Notes: generated from the sequence alone by a model not told the origin. A stretch of 64,000 nt of DNA from Natrinema versiforme JCM 10478 (GCF_000337195.1 NZ_AOID01000033.1:22727-86726), one strand, 5' to 3'. Shown: positions 42,011 through 51,791, counted from the first letter of the stretch. Translations and numbers: made by a program.

Positions 42011-44991
42011 TCGCCGTCACCTCCGTTGGGTTCGGTCCCGCCGTCGCTCGCGGTCGGCGTCCCCGTCTGGGCACCTGCTGTATCGAACGACACGTCGGGT
42101 CCGAAGTACCGCGTCCACAGGACCAGCAGCGTCGGGAGCACGACGACGCTGGCCAGGAACGCGTAGGTGATTGTCAGTCCGGTGATGATCCCGAACTGGC
42201 GGAGCGCGGGGAGGATCGCGAAGGCGAGGGTCCCGAAGCCGCCGACGGTCGTCGCGGCACTGCCGAGCAACGCCCCGCCGGTGCCGGTGACGGTCGTCCG
42301 CAGCGCCGACCAGACGTTGCCCTGACGCTCGAGTTCGAGCCGGTACCGTTCGCTGATGTGGATGCTGTAGGCGACCCCGAGCCCGACCGTGAGGCTCGTG
42401 ATCATTCCCGTCAACACGTTAAACGGCATCCCGATGAGATACATCGTTCCCAGAATCCAGCTGACGGCGAACGCGACCGGGAGCAGGGTCACGGCCCCGA
42501 GCGTCGCGCTGCCGCCGGTCAGCCAGTAGGCCGCCGAGAGGAACAGGAACACCGCCACGAGGGTGATCACCAAGCTCTCGAGGACGGTATCGAGCAGGTC
42601 CTGTTCGACGATGTAGCTGACGATCGGGTCGCCGGTCGCGGTGGCGGTCCAGCGGCCGTCGCTGCCGTCTTCGATATCGGTTGCGATCGCGCGCATTTCT
42701 GACGTTGTCTCTGCGTTCGTGGCGTCGCCATTAATGGCAACGACCAAGCGGGCCGATCGGTACTCGCCGTCGTCGGTCCGGTGGAGGACCTGACTGGCAG
42801 CCTCCGCGTCGATTTCGAAGAGTTGGTCGTACAGCGCCGAGACGTTCTCGTCGGGCACACCGTCGTCGTTCGTATCGGCCGCGGTAAACGACTCGTTGAA
42901 CGACTCGTTTTGCCCGGCGACTCGCTCCATCGTCGAGAGCGGGTCTTGGACGTCGGGTTCGCCCGTCGCTAACGTGTACGCGATGTCGCTCTCGGCGGTG
43001 TCGTTTCGCGTCTCGTTGATCCGCTCGAGGAAGTCGTCATCGTCGACATCACCTTCCACGAGGAGTTGGGCCTGCCGGTCCTGGCGCTGGAAGTGCTCGT
43101 TGACGTACTCGAGGTCGTCTTTGGCGTGGTACTCGCCGGGGGCCATCCCGCCCGGCAGGTTCTGGGTCCACGCGGGGGGACTCTCCGCGAGGAAGTCCTC
43201 CTCTTGGAAGCTGGTGTCGACCTGTGTCGCGCCGTAGGCCCCGCCCGCGGTGAGCAGGGCGACGATCAGGAGGACGACGAGGGGGATCCGGCGGGCCGCG
43301 CTCGAGCCGATCGTCAGCACGTCGCTGAAGCGGCCGCCACCGGTCCCGAACGCCCGCTTGTGCCGGTCGACGCCGCGGGCCTCGAGGAGTTCGTCGATCT
43401 CGATCTTGGCGGCGGGGATCAGCGCGCCGAAGACGATCAGCGCGGCGACGATGCCGACGGAGCTGACGATCCCGAACTCCCGGATGGGACCGATCGGGCT
43501 GACCAGATTCGAGAGGAAGCCGATGACGGTCGTGGCAGTCACCCAGACGAGTGCGGCACCCACGCCGGCCAGCGCGGTTGTCATCGAACCGCGGACGGTC
43601 CCGCCGGTGCCGTCGGCCTCGCGCTGCTCACGGGTCGCGTTGCGTCCCGTTCGCTCATCCGAGACGCGTTGCGTCTCGCGCTGTTCTCGGTGGCGCATAA
43701 AGACGTGAATCGCGTAGTCGATCGACAGCCCGATCAACAGGACCGGCACCGCGACGAACATCTGGTTGAACGCGATGTCGGCCCAGCCCATGAACCCGAA
43801 CGTCCAGACGAGGACGGCGATGATGCCGGCGACGCCGAGGACGATATCGAGCGGGTCGCGGTAGGCGATCAGCAACGCGACGACGACGAACAGCAACGCG
43901 AGCGGGCCGACGATCGCGAGGCTGTCGTTCATCGAGCGGTCGATCTCGTCGGTGATCAGCCCGCTGCCGAAGACGAGGTAATCCTGCGCTTGCGTCTGTG
44001 CCAACTCGCGGATCTCGAGTTGACTATCGATGAGTTGCTCGCTGACCGCGCCGCCGCCCATCCCTTGGCCCTCGGCGCTGGCAGTCGACTGGGTCAGCAG
44101 GGTCATCCGCGCCTCGGCTTCGGTACTGCCCGGCTCGTACGATGTCGACATCAACCCGATCGCAGCGCTGTCGTCGGACTCGTTCGACGAGAGCGTGTTC
44201 TCGAGGGTTCGGTCGTACTCCTCGTCGCTCAGGTTCTCGAGGGCCGCGATCTGGTCGTCGATCGACGGACTGCTCTCGCCGCTCTGAAGGACTCCCGCCG
44301 TGGCAGCGCCGCGGGCCTGCTCGAGTTCCGCGGTGAGTTCCTGATACTCGGGATCGCTCTCGTCGAGGCCGTAGCGCTGGGATTCGATCGAGCGAATCCG
44401 GTCGATCGAGTCGGCGTACTGGGCGGTCTGGTTCTCGCTGAGTCCTGCGGTCGACTCCTCGATGAGGGTATCGAACTGCGACTCGAGTTCGTCCGCTTGC
44501 GCTTGATACTCGGGATCGCTCTCGTTCGCGGACTCGTTTAGCTGCTCGTACTCCCGCTGGAGCGCGATCGCCTCTTCGACGCCGGCACTGAGTTGTGCGC
44601 CCCGCTCTTCGTTGATCGCCGTGATCGCGACGACGTTTTCGACGCCGGTTATCGGCTGCTCTTCGACGAGCGTTTCGTTGATCGACTCGTTCGCGCGGAG
44701 TTCCTGTTGGAACTCGAGCGAGGAGAGCAGCGACTCCTTCGTGAGAACGTTATCGCCGCGTGCGATCACCTGTACGCGGGTCGTGTTCTCCTGTTGTTCG
44801 CTCGTGAAGTTCCCGTTGATCCGCTCGAGGGCTTTCGATTCGTCGGATTCGCCCTCGAACTGGGCGAGCGACGAGTCGTCGTCGACCATCGGCATGCCGG
44901 CTCCCACGGCCGCCGTCAAAAGCAAGAGAACCACGAGCACGATCCGCGTGTGTGCAGTAATCGCGTTCGCAAGTCGTTCGGGCACGCTCAT
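42007..44991 (-). CDS. RND/MMPL-type membrane exporter
   Basis: 994 residues. One N-terminal helix (about 16-36) is followed by a large outer loop with Gln/Glu-rich helices (about 50-330). A first block of five to six helices with the MMPL/SSD pattern is at about 355-510, a second outer domain at about 560-790, and a second helix block at about 800-960 (TALGAVTLLPVAFAVSWILGTMYLIGMPF, GLGVAYSIHISERYRLEL). Probably a proton-driven exporter of lipids or hydrophobic compounds. It is twice-repeated in plan, as in all RND proteins. Cotranscribed with the TrmB regulator. Confidence 0.88.
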   Translation of the reverse strand: MSVPERLANAITAHTRIVLVVLLLLTAAVGAGMPMVDDDSSLAQFEGESDESKALERINGNFTSEQQENTTRVQVIARGDNVLTKESLLSSLEFQQELRANESINETLVEEQPITGVENVVAITAINEERGAQLSAGVEEAIALQREYEQLNESANESDPEYQAQADELESQFDTLIEESTAGLSENQTAQYADSIDRIRSIESQRYGLDESDPEYQELTAELEQARGAATAGVLQSGESSPSIDDQIAALENLSDEEYDRTLENTLSSNESDDSAAIGLMSTSYEPGSTEAEARMTLLTQSTASAEGQGMGGGAVSEQLIDSQLEIRELAQTQAQDYLVFGSGLITDEIDRSMNDSLAIVGPLALLFVVVALLIAYRDPLDIVLGVAGIIAVLVWTFGFMGWADIAFNQMFVAVPVLLIGLSIDYAIHVFMRHREQRETQRVSDERTGRNATREQREADGTGGTVRGSMTTALAGVGAALVWVTATTVIGFLSNLVSPIGPIREFGIVSSVGIVAALIVFGALIPAAKIEIDELLEARGVDRHKRAFGTGGGRFSDVLTIGSSAARRIPLVVLLIVALLTAGGAYGATQVDTSFQEEDFLAESPPAWTQNLPGGMAPGEYHAKDDLEYVNEHFQRQDRQAQLLVEGDVDDDDFLERINETRNDTAESDIAYTLATGEPDVQDPLSTMERVAGQNESFNESFTAADTNDDGVPDENVSALYDQLFEIDAEAASQVLHRTDDGEYRSARLVVAINGDATNAETTSEMRAIATDIEDGSDGRWTATATGDPIVSYIVEQDLLDTVLESLVITLVAVFLFLSAAYWLTGGSATLGAVTLLPVAFAVSWILGTMYLIGMPFNVLTGMITSLTVGLGVAYSIHISERYRLELERQGNVWSALRTTVTGTGGALLGSAATTVGGFGTLAFAILPALRQFGIITGLTITYAFLASVVVLPTLLVLWTRYFGPDVSFDTAGAQTGTPTASDGGTEPNGGDGE

Positions 44992-45184
44992 TCGATCACC
45001 TCGCTGTTCGTCCGCACGGATTCGGTGGGGACCATCTGTTGTTACGATCCTACAAACGCCGCTGTATATACGTGTTCGGCCTCCCTATCACGAGCTGAAT
45101 ATTCAGTCGCAGCGGCAACTCGAGGCCCTGTCGGAAGAGAATCGACGAAAACGGACTGAATCGGCTGTGCCGACGCCAGCGCGG

Positions 45185-45919
45185 TTATTCGATAGAAACG
45201 GTTTTGAGATCCTCGGCGAACCGCACGTCGCCGTCGTAGTGGGCACCGATCGACTCGAGCATCTCCTCGTGTCGCCCCTCGGTGTGGGGATAGAGATGGG
45301 TCAGGTAGACGCGGCCGATTTCCCGGCCGGCCAGTTCCCGGCCGAGGGCGTCGGGCGTCGGGTGGTTCGAGACGTCGACGTCGTCGGGGAACGAACAGTC
45401 GTGGGCGAGGATCGCCGATCCCTCGGCGAAGTTCGCCAGCCCCGCGAAGGCCTCGCTGTCGCCGCTGAAGGTGAAGAGATCGCCGAAGCGGTAGGCCAGA
45501 CACGGCAGCGAGTGGCGGGTTTCGTAGGCCGACACCTCGAACCCAGCGACCGAGAACTCGCCGGGGACGACCTCGCGGACCTGTACCTCGAGTTTGTCCT
45601 GCATGTACTCGTAGACCTCGAGCAGGTCGTCGACTAGGTTCTTGGTTCCTTGTGGGCCGACGATTTCGAGGTGTTCTTCGCCGGCGAGCCACCGGGCTTT
45701 CATCAGCGGCAGCAGGTCGGCGACGTGGTCGAGGTGGTGGTGAGTCAGCAGCACCGTCGAGACGGCCTCGTAGCCGACGCCGGACTGCTGGAGCCGCTGG
45801 AGCGCGCCGGCACCGCAGTCGACCAGCAGCGTCCGCCCGTCGTCTTGGACGAGAATCCCCGCCTGAAAGCGTTCGCCGGTGGGCATCGCAGCGCCCGTGC
45901 CGAGAAAGGTGACACGCAT
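45185..45919 (-). CDS. RNase Z-like MBL-fold metallo-hydrolase
   Basis: 244 residues, starting MRVTFLGTGAAMPTGERFQAGILV, the tRNase Z/MBL opening. Metal motif LTHHHLDHVADL, then TFSGDSEAF and LAHDCSFPDD, and a last ligand in LTHLYPHTEG. It lacks the long exosite arm of true RNase Z and carries VGPQGTKNLVDDLLEVY, more like the ribonuclease Z-related hydrolases of unknown substrate. Cytoplasmic. Divergent from the alcohol dehydrogenase at 46026. Confidence 0.85.
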   Translation of the reverse strand: MRVTFLGTGAAMPTGERFQAGILVQDDGRTLLVDCGAGALQRLQQSGVGYEAVSTVLLTHHHLDHVADLLPLMKARWLAGEEHLEIVGPQGTKNLVDDLLEVYEYMQDKLEVQVREVVPGEFSVAGFEVSAYETRHSLPCLAYRFGDLFTFSGDSEAFAGLANFAEGSAILAHDCSFPDDVDVSNHPTPDALGRELAGREIGRVYLTHLYPHTEGRHEEMLESIGAHYDGDVRFAEDLKTVSIE

Positions 45920-45994
45920 ACGCGGGCTTGGAACGCCCGGCCCGATAAGGGTACCTCTCGCCGCCGTCGCGCCGCCGTCGGCCGCGGTGCGAAC

Positions 45995-46002
45995 GGTATA
46001 AC
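45995..46002 (+). promoter_or_regulatory. TATA box for alcohol dehydrogenase
   Basis: GGTATAAC 24-31 bases upstream of the ATG at 46026. Confidence 0.45.
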
Positions 46003-46025
46003 TCGCCGGCCTCCGTCGTGCCGGT

Positions 46026-47087
46026 ATGCGCGCTGCAGTACTCGAGGCCTACGGCGAACCGCTCGCGATCGAGTCGGTCGAGCCACCGACGCTCGAGCCC
46101 CACGGCATCGTGGTCGACGTCGAGGCCTGCGGCATCTGCCGGAGCGACTGGCACGCGTGGCAGGGCCACGGCGAGTGGGCCGACGATCAGGTCCCGCTCG
46201 GACAGATCCTCGGTCACGAACCCGCGGGCCGGATCGTTCGGGTCGGTGACCGCGTCGACACGCTCGAGGCGGGCGATCGGGTCGCGATCCCGTTCAACCT
46301 CGGCGAGGGGTCGTGCTACCAGTGTCGGAACGGTCACGGAAACGTGTGCGAGGACGGGTACGCGCTGGGATTCGAGTCGAGCGTTCCCGGCGCGTTCGCG
46401 GAGCAGATCCACGTGCCCCACGCCGAGTTCAACGTCGCGCCCCTCCCCGACTCCGTCTCCGCGACCGAGGCGGCGGCGCTGGGCTGTCGGTACGTCACGG
46501 CGTTTCACGCCCTTTCCCACCGGGCCGAGGTCAGCGGCGGTGACTGGGTCGCCGTCCACGGCTGCGGCGGGCTCGGACTGGCGGCCGTCCAGATCGCGGC
46601 GGCGCTCGGCGCGCGGGTGATCGCGGTCGACGTCCGCGACGAACCGCTCTCGATGGCGACGACCCTCGGTGCCGACGCGACGGTGAACGCGACCGAGGTT
46701 ACGTCCGTCCCCGAAGCGATCGAGGGGATCACCGACCGAGGCGCACACGTCTCCGTCGACGCGCTCGGCCGCGCGGAGACCTGCCGGAACAGCCTCGACT
46801 GTCTCCGCATCCGCGGGACACACGTCCAGATCGGGCTCACGACCGACGCCGAACGCGGCGAGGTCGCCCTGCCGATCGACGAGGTGACCCGCTGGGACGT
46901 CACCGTCGTCGGCTCCCGCGGGATGCCGCCCTCGCGCTACGACGAACTCCTGCGGATGATCGAGGCCGGTCGCCTCGAGCCCGAGCGCTTGGTGACGCGT
47001 CGCGTCGCCCTCAAGGACGTCTCCGACCGGCTCGCCGCGATGACCGAGTACGAGACCAGCGGCCTCGAAGTCGTGACCGAGTTCTGA
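46026..47087 (+). CDS. zinc-dependent medium-chain alcohol dehydrogenase
   Basis: 353 residues. Catalytic zinc ligands: C35 in EACGICRSDWHAW and H64-E65 in LGHEPAG. Structural-zinc loop at 94-108: the usual four Cys read E94, C97, C100, C108, so the first ligand is Glu. Cofactor fold: VHGCGGLGLAAVQIAAALGARVIAVDV, where the final Asp favours NAD+. It probably oxidises a small alcohol or interconverts a polyol and ketose. It stands alone between divergent and unrelated genes. Confidence 0.88.
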   Translation: MRAAVLEAYGEPLAIESVEPPTLEPHGIVVDVEACGICRSDWHAWQGHGEWADDQVPLGQILGHEPAGRIVRVGDRVDTLEAGDRVAIPFNLGEGSCYQCRNGHGNVCEDGYALGFESSVPGAFAEQIHVPHAEFNVAPLPDSVSATEAAALGCRYVTAFHALSHRAEVSGGDWVAVHGCGGLGLAAVQIAAALGARVIAVDVRDEPLSMATTLGADATVNATEVTSVPEAIEGITDRGAHVSVDALGRAETCRNSLDCLRIRGTHVQIGLTTDAERGEVALPIDEVTRWDVTVVGSRGMPPSRYDELLRMIEAGRLEPERLVTRRVALKDVSDRLAAMTEYETSGLEVVTEF

Positions 47088-47152
47088 GGGGTAGGTACCC
47101 TCGAGTCCAGTTTCTGCCATTGCTGCCTCGAGCGATGATGATACGGTGACGA

Positions 47153-47368
47153 TTAGTCGGTCGATCGGCTCGAGGGGCCACCGTCGCCGCCTTCGTCGGC
47201 CGCCAGCGGGTCGGTGCCGAGCACGCGGTACGTTTCGTTTCCGCAGGCACAGCGTCCCTCGATCCCGATCGGCTGGACCGTTTCGTCCCGCAGTATCCGG
47301 ACCGCGATCACGTTGTGACACTGGGTACAAACCGCGGCCGCCCGGCGAGCCTCGGTAGCCATTGACAT
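47153..47368 (-). CDS. small zinc-ribbon protein (71 aa)
   Basis: 71 residues with two Cys pairs that could bind zinc: VCTQCHNVI near residue 14-17 and RCACGNE near 39-41, flanking strands as in a rubredoxin-like or zinc-ribbon knuckle. The tail is acidic and Gly/Ser rich. The start is MSMATEARR at 47366-47368 or MATEARR at 47360-47362. No named family recognised. Function unknown; such ribbons often bind RNA or protein partners. Confidence 0.65.
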   Translation of the reverse strand: MSMATEARRAAAVCTQCHNVIAVRILRDETVQPIGIEGRCACGNETYRVLGTDPLAADEGGDGGPSSRSTD

Positions 47369-47498
47369 CTGTACTGCACCCCTGTACTTCAGGCTAATTC
47401 AGGCGAGCCGGCCAGTCACTGTCGCTGACGCCACGGGCCGGCCGATACCGACAGCGGTCCGCCGAGCAGCCTCGAGCGGAACGGACCGCGATCGGCGG

Positions 47499-47506
47499 TT
47501 TTATCG
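47499..47506 (+). promoter_or_regulatory. TATA-like box for Nmad3-like gene
   Basis: TTTTATCG 32-39 bases upstream of the ATG at 47538. Allows a short 5' leader. Confidence 0.35.
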
Positions 47507-47537
47507 CCGCCTCCGCCCGACCGAGACGTACGAACCC

Positions 47538-48347
47538 ATGACTGTCGTTCTCGCCGGCGTCGGTGCCGATAGCACGAACGTCGGCGCGCTGGCTCCTCTG
47601 TACGACGACGGGCGCTTCGAGTACGTCCCGATCCCCGAGAAAACGCGGGCCACGTCAGAAACCGAGACCCTCGGCTCGTGGGAGTTACGGGCCGGCGACG
47701 GCGTCGCGGCGGACCTGACGACCCGAATCTCGCCCCAGCCGGTCCGCGGCGGGACAGAGACCGTCGCCGGCGACGACCTCGAGTCGTGGCCGCTTCACCG
47801 CGATCCGAACTTCGAGACGCTCACCTACGGCGAGCACCGGACCAGCGGCTACGTCTCGCGGCTGCGAGCGCTCGAGCACGGCGACATCGTCGGCTTCTAC
47901 GCCGGACTGCGCCGGCCCAACGGGGACCGAGCTCACCGCTACCTGATCGGCTACTTCACGGTCGACGACGTGGCCGTCGTCGGCCCCGACACGCCGCCGG
48001 CCGAGCGCGAGGCGATCCTCGAGTCCCACCCGGAAAACGCCCACGCGAAGCGCGCTCGAGACGGCGACCTCTACCTCGAGAAGCCGGTCGTGATCGTCGA
48101 CGGCCGCGAGCCCGGCGGGCTCTTCGAGCGGGACCCGATCCGACTCAGCGACTACTACGTCAAAGACGGCAACGAGCGGGCCCAGTACTACCTTCGCGAC
48201 GAAATCGAATCCGCGTGGGACGTGCGGGCCGGCGGCGCGAACATGATGTACAAGCCGGCCTACCGCTGTGGATTATCCGGCGCTGCGTTCCGGGAACTGG
48301 TCGGCCGCCCCGGATCGCGCTCGGTCGACCGGCCCGAGCGCGCCTGA
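47538..48347 (+). CDS. probable Nmad3-type nucleotide-modification protein
   Basis: 269 residues. The start MTVVLAGVGADSTNVGALAPLYDDGRFEYVPIPE resembles the Nmad3 (nucleotide modification associated domain 3) opening, in which a strand, a Gly/Ala loop and a PIPE/PIPD motif recur. Later stretches GDIVGFYAGLR, YLIGYFTVDDVAV and DYYVKDGNERAQYYL are compatible. Such proteins are predicted to act on modified bases in DNA. No phage or base-modification genes sit beside it, so the context does not help. The family assignment is from memory of its pattern and is moderate. Confidence 0.55.
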   Translation: MTVVLAGVGADSTNVGALAPLYDDGRFEYVPIPEKTRATSETETLGSWELRAGDGVAADLTTRISPQPVRGGTETVAGDDLESWPLHRDPNFETLTYGEHRTSGYVSRLRALEHGDIVGFYAGLRRPNGDRAHRYLIGYFTVDDVAVVGPDTPPAEREAILESHPENAHAKRARDGDLYLEKPVVIVDGREPGGLFERDPIRLSDYYVKDGNERAQYYLRDEIESAWDVRAGGANMMYKPAYRCGLSGAAFRELVGRPGSRSVDRPERA

Positions 48348-48401
48348 GACTGCGCTCGCCCGTCATCGGCGGCCGTTTCGAGCCTGTTCAGTTTACGAGT
48401 C

Positions 48402-48752
48402 TCAGTCGGCCGATTCGCCGTCGAACTCCTCGAGGGGTTCGACGAACGGCTCGACCGCGTCGAAGTTCGGCCCGGGCGTCACCTCGTCGGGGGTCCCGTC
48501 GTACTCCACGATGTCGTATTCGTCCAGCCGCGGGAGATGGTTATGAACCAGTGCAGTGGCGACGACCTGTCGGGAGTCGTCGATGGCGCGGGTATCGGAA
48601 TCGGGAGCCTCCATTGTGAGGGTGCGAGCTAACTCTCGAGCCGTCGTTTCCTCCGCGTCAACGAGATAGCGGAGGACGGATCGACGCGTCGCGTTCGAGA
48701 GGAGTGCAAAGACGGCGTCAATTTCGCGTGGGTCCAAGCGGTCACATGGCAC
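48402..48752 (-). CDS. DUF7344/ArsR-like winged-helix regulator
   Basis: 116 residues. The wHTH pattern is plain: IDAVFALLSNATRRSVLRYLVDAEETTARELARTL, then ALVHNHLPRLDEYDIVEYDGTPDEVTPG (H-LPxLxxxxIxxYD). An acidic tail follows. It is a third copy of the type seen in the island at 32181 and 34371, but with core-like codon use. Target genes unknown. Confidence 0.78.
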   Translation of the reverse strand: MPCDRLDPREIDAVFALLSNATRRSVLRYLVDAEETTARELARTLTMEAPDSDTRAIDDSRQVVATALVHNHLPRLDEYDIVEYDGTPDEVTPGPNFDAVEPFVEPLEEFDGESAD

Positions 48753-48892
48753 ACGACTCCGTTACCGCCGAGCGGAACGACAGTGACCCCTCACTGGTTA
48801 GGTCTCGCCGAGCCGCGACCGGTGCCGATAGCCGCCCGCGGCTCGAGGACCGGTTCCGCATCGATCGGTTTGATGTAGCAACGCGGTAAACA

Positions 48893-49441
48893 GTGCGTGC
48901 AGTGACGGGTTCCGACGAGACGACGCCGCGACACGACCGCGTCGAGCGTCACGCGACGCCCGGGCCGCGCAACTCGCTCGCCCACTGGACCGCCGCTCGC
49001 AATCCCCTTCGGATCGCGATCAACTACGTCGTCGTCTGGCTCGTCCGGATCTCGCCCAGCCTCCGGCTCAAGCGGTGGCTCCTGGGCCGTCTCGGCGTCA
49101 CCGTTGGTGAGGGGGTTTCGTGGGGCCTCGAGGCCACGCCGGACGTCTTCTGGCCGGAACTGATCACCGTGAAGGCGGATGCCATCGTCGGTTACGACGC
49201 GACGCTGCTCTGTCACGAGTTCCTCCAGGACGAGTACCGGACCGGCGAGGTCGTCGTCGGCGAGCGAGCGATGATCGGGGCCGGCGCGATCGTGCTGCCC
49301 GGCGTCGAGATCGGCGAGGGAGCAAGCGTCGCGGCGAACTCGCTCGTGACTCGCGATGTGCCGGCTGGGGCGACGGTCGCGGGCGTGCCGGCCCGACGGA
49401 TGGGCGACGACGGCGAGGAGGAGCCGACCGGGGCCGCGTGA
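48893..49441 (+). CDS. LbetaH acyltransferase (maltose/galactoside O-acetyltransferase type)
   Basis: 182 residues. A hydrophobic N-terminal segment (about 38-55, [15 protein letters not shown]) may attach it to the membrane. The left-handed beta-helix runs from about 70 to the end ([62 protein letters not shown]), the acyltransferase signature. It would acetylate a sugar or other hydroxyl. Starts with GTG at 48893; a second GTG at 48902 is as good. Divergent from the wHTH gene. Confidence 0.82.
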   Translation: MRAVTGSDETTPRHDRVERHATPGPRNSLAHWTAARNPLRIAINYVVVWLVRISPSLRLKRWLLGRLGVTVGEGVSWGLEATPDVFWPELITVKADAIVGYDATLLCHEFLQDEYRTGEVVVGERAMIGAGAIVLPGVEIGEGASVAANSLVTRDVPAGATVAGVPARRMGDDGEEEPTGAA

Positions 49442-49580
49442 TCGACGGAATACGCGCTGTTCGGCGTTCGAGACTACCGGACCGACGGCCGTTTGTATCG
49501 TCCGCAAGATAGCGACTGCTGTCGAAACGACGCTGCGAGGAAGAAGGTAAAGCGGGAGGCTCAGGGACGAACAGCGTGGT

Positions 49581-50750
49581 CTACAGCGACGGCCAGGACT
49601 TTCGTGCCGCGTTCCACGAGGTGATGTCGGCGATCCAGCGGGCGGCGATCATCTTCTTCAGGTTCTGGGCCGGGAAGCCGCCGAAGGTGTCGACCGGCAG
49701 CGAGATGCCAAAGGCCGGCTTGACGCCGTGGGCGACGGCCTTCTCGCCGACGGAGATGACGGTCCCCTTGTCCTCGTGTTCCCAGGTCTTGAGCGGCCGG
49801 TTCTCGATCGCGCGGGCGATGTTCTCACCGGCGACTTCCGCGGCCTGCCAGGCGGCCTGTGCCGTCGGCGGCGCGGGCTGGTCGCCCTGATCGATGATCG
49901 CCGAGTCGCCGATCGCGAACACGCGCTCGTCGGAGGTCTGGAAGTTCGCGCCGGTGTTGACGCGGTTGTGTTCCTTCTCGAGGTCAGCGTCGTCTAAGGC
50001 GTCTCGGCCCGTGATGCCGCCGGTCCAGACGAGCACATCGTGATCGAGGGGCTCGCCCTCGTCGAACTCGATGTGGTCCGCGGTGGCCTCGGTGATCGGG
50101 TCGTCCGTGTGGATCTGGACGCCGGCTTCCTCGAGCAGGTCGCGCAGGGCCTGCTGAATTTCGGGGTCGTTCCCGGGGAAGATCTCCTCTAAGGCCTCGA
50201 CGAGGTGGATCTCGATGGGCGCGCGGTGCTCGTCGCGGAACTCGGCGATCTCGCCGGCGGTCTGGATCCCCGAGAGCCCAGCGCCGCCGATGACGACCTG
50301 TGCGGGCTCGCCGCGGGTCGCCTCCCGACCGGCGTCTTTGACTGCTTCGTGGATCTCCATGGCGTCGTCGAGGCTCTTCAGGGTCAGGGAGTGTTCTTCG
50401 AGGCCGGGGATGCCGTAGTAGGCGGTCTGGCTGCCGAGGCCGACGAGGACGTAGTCGTACTCGACGTCGTCGCCGTCGGCGAGTTCGACGGTCTGTTCGT
50501 CGACATCGAGGCCGGTGACCTCGTCCTGGATAAAGCGAGTGGACGGGTCCGCGATCTGATTGACCGGGAACGTGATGTCCGAGCGGACGTCGGGGTCCCG
50601 AATCACGCGGTGGGACTCGTGCAAGACGAGGTGATAGTCGACGTCAGCGATCCACGTTAGCCGCGCGTTGTCCCCGAGCTCCGACTGGAGCCTGTTGATT
50701 GCACCGGTTCCGGCGTACCCGGCACCAAGCACGACGACGTTCTCTGTCAT
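49581..50750 (-). CDS. NDH-2-type FAD-dependent NAD(P)H dehydrogenase
   Basis: 389 residues. FAD Rossmann motif at the start (VVVLGAGYAGTGAINRL), NAD(P)H-binding motif near 150-170 (QVVIGGAGLSGIQTAGEIAE), and the conserved VFAIGDSAIIDQG FAD-contact region followed by PPTAQAAWQAAEVAGENIARAI. A C-terminal amphipathic tail would dock on the membrane. It likely passes electrons from NADH to menaquinone without pumping protons. Alternative: sulfide:quinone oxidoreductase-like, but the SQR cysteines are not evident. Confidence 0.87.
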   Translation of the reverse strand: MTENVVVLGAGYAGTGAINRLQSELGDNARLTWIADVDYHLVLHESHRVIRDPDVRSDITFPVNQIADPSTRFIQDEVTGLDVDEQTVELADGDDVEYDYVLVGLGSQTAYYGIPGLEEHSLTLKSLDDAMEIHEAVKDAGREATRGEPAQVVIGGAGLSGIQTAGEIAEFRDEHRAPIEIHLVEALEEIFPGNDPEIQQALRDLLEEAGVQIHTDDPITEATADHIEFDEGEPLDHDVLVWTGGITGRDALDDADLEKEHNRVNTGANFQTSDERVFAIGDSAIIDQGDQPAPPTAQAAWQAAEVAGENIARAIENRPLKTWEHEDKGTVISVGEKAVAHGVKPAFGISLPVDTFGGFPAQNLKKMIAARWIADITSWNAARKSWPSL

Positions 50751-50870
50751 ATACCACAGTGCGAAACACTATGATACAAAGCTGTTGAAACCGGAACCAG
50801 TGTGTCTACAGTTGCCATGCTGTCGATTCGGTCCGCACGCGGGACACCAACTGTCAGTGCCAGCCGCCGC

Positions 50871-51791
50871 TCAGAGGATGCGCTTTCCGAACGTGCTCGC
50901 AGTTAGTTCTGCCGCCAACGTCGCCGTCTCGTTGGCCTCGTCCAAGATGGGATTCACCTCGACGACGTCCATCGAACGGAGCACCCCGTCGGCCTCGTCG
51001 CGTCGGGAGAGGGCCTCAAGGGCGGCGTGGGCCTCCCGGTAGGTGACGCCGCCGCGGACGGGGGTGCCGACGCCGGGTGCCGTCTTCGGGTCGAGCCAGT
51101 CGAGGTCGAGGCTGACGTGGACGCCGTCGGTGCCGTCGGTCGCGATTTCGAGGGCCTCCTCGACGACCGTCGAGACGCCCCGCTGGTCGATGTCGGACAT
51201 GGTGAAGGCGGTCATCTCGCTGTCGCGGATCAGTTCGCGCTCGCGCTCGTCGATGCTCCGGAGGCCGACGTAGGCGATCGACGACTCCTGGAGGCGAGGC
51301 GCGGGTGCCCAGTCGGTCTCGCCGAAGGCACCGCGGCCGAGGGCCGCGGCCAACGGCATGCCGTGGACGTTCCCGCTCGGCGTCGTCTCGGGCGTGTTCA
51401 GATCCGCGTGGGCGTCGAACCAGATCGCCCCGAGATCGGCCGCTCGAGCCGAACCGCCGAGCGAGCCGATCGCGACCGAGTGATCGCCGCCCAGCACGAG
51501 CGGAAACTCGCCGTCGGCTAGGGTCGCCGCGACTCGATCGCCGACCCGCGTACAGACGTCCTCGACCTCCCGCAGGAACTTCGCGGTCCCGCGGCTCGGC
51601 TGACCGGCGTCGGGATCTCGCTCCTCCGCGCGCGGCATCGACAGGTCGCCGTCGTCGATCGGCTCGACGGCCGCCCGCTCGAGGCCGTCGGCCAGACCGG
51701 CGTACCGGATCGCGGACGGTCCCATGTCGACGCCGCGGCGGTTCGCTCCATAGTCCATCGGCGCACCGATGATTCTGACGGTCCGTTCCAT
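50871..51791 (-). CDS. arginase/agmatinase family ureohydrolase
   Basis: 306 residues. Starts RIIGAPMDYGANRRGVDMGPSAIRYAGL, characteristic of arginase (RocF-type). Mn2+ ligands are visible: GGDHSVAIGSL, FDAHADLNTPET (DxHxD) and VSLDLDWLDP (DxD). It would hydrolyse arginine to ornithine and urea. The arginase-type opening favours this over agmatinase. No arginine-deiminase or ornithine genes are adjacent. Followed upstream (divergent) by the DtxR regulator gene. Confidence 0.88.
   Translation of the reverse strand: MERTVRIIGAPMDYGANRRGVDMGPSAIRYAGLADGLERAAVEPIDDGDLSMPRAEERDPDAGQPSRGTAKFLREVEDVCTRVGDRVAATLADGEFPLVLGGDHSVAIGSLGGSARAADLGAIWFDAHADLNTPETTPSGNVHGMPLAAALGRGAFGETDWAPAPRLQESSIAYVGLRSIDERERELIRDSEMTAFTMSDIDQRGVSTVVEEALEIATDGTDGVHVSLDLDWLDPKTAPGVGTPVRGGVTYREAHAALEALSRRDEADGVLRSMDVVEVNPILDEANETATLAAELTASTFGKRIL

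Noticed and set aside
45042..47330. 762-codon minus-strand frame
   Set aside because: It crosses the alcohol dehydrogenase and the MBL gene in wrong frames; composition is Arg/Gly/Pro rich.
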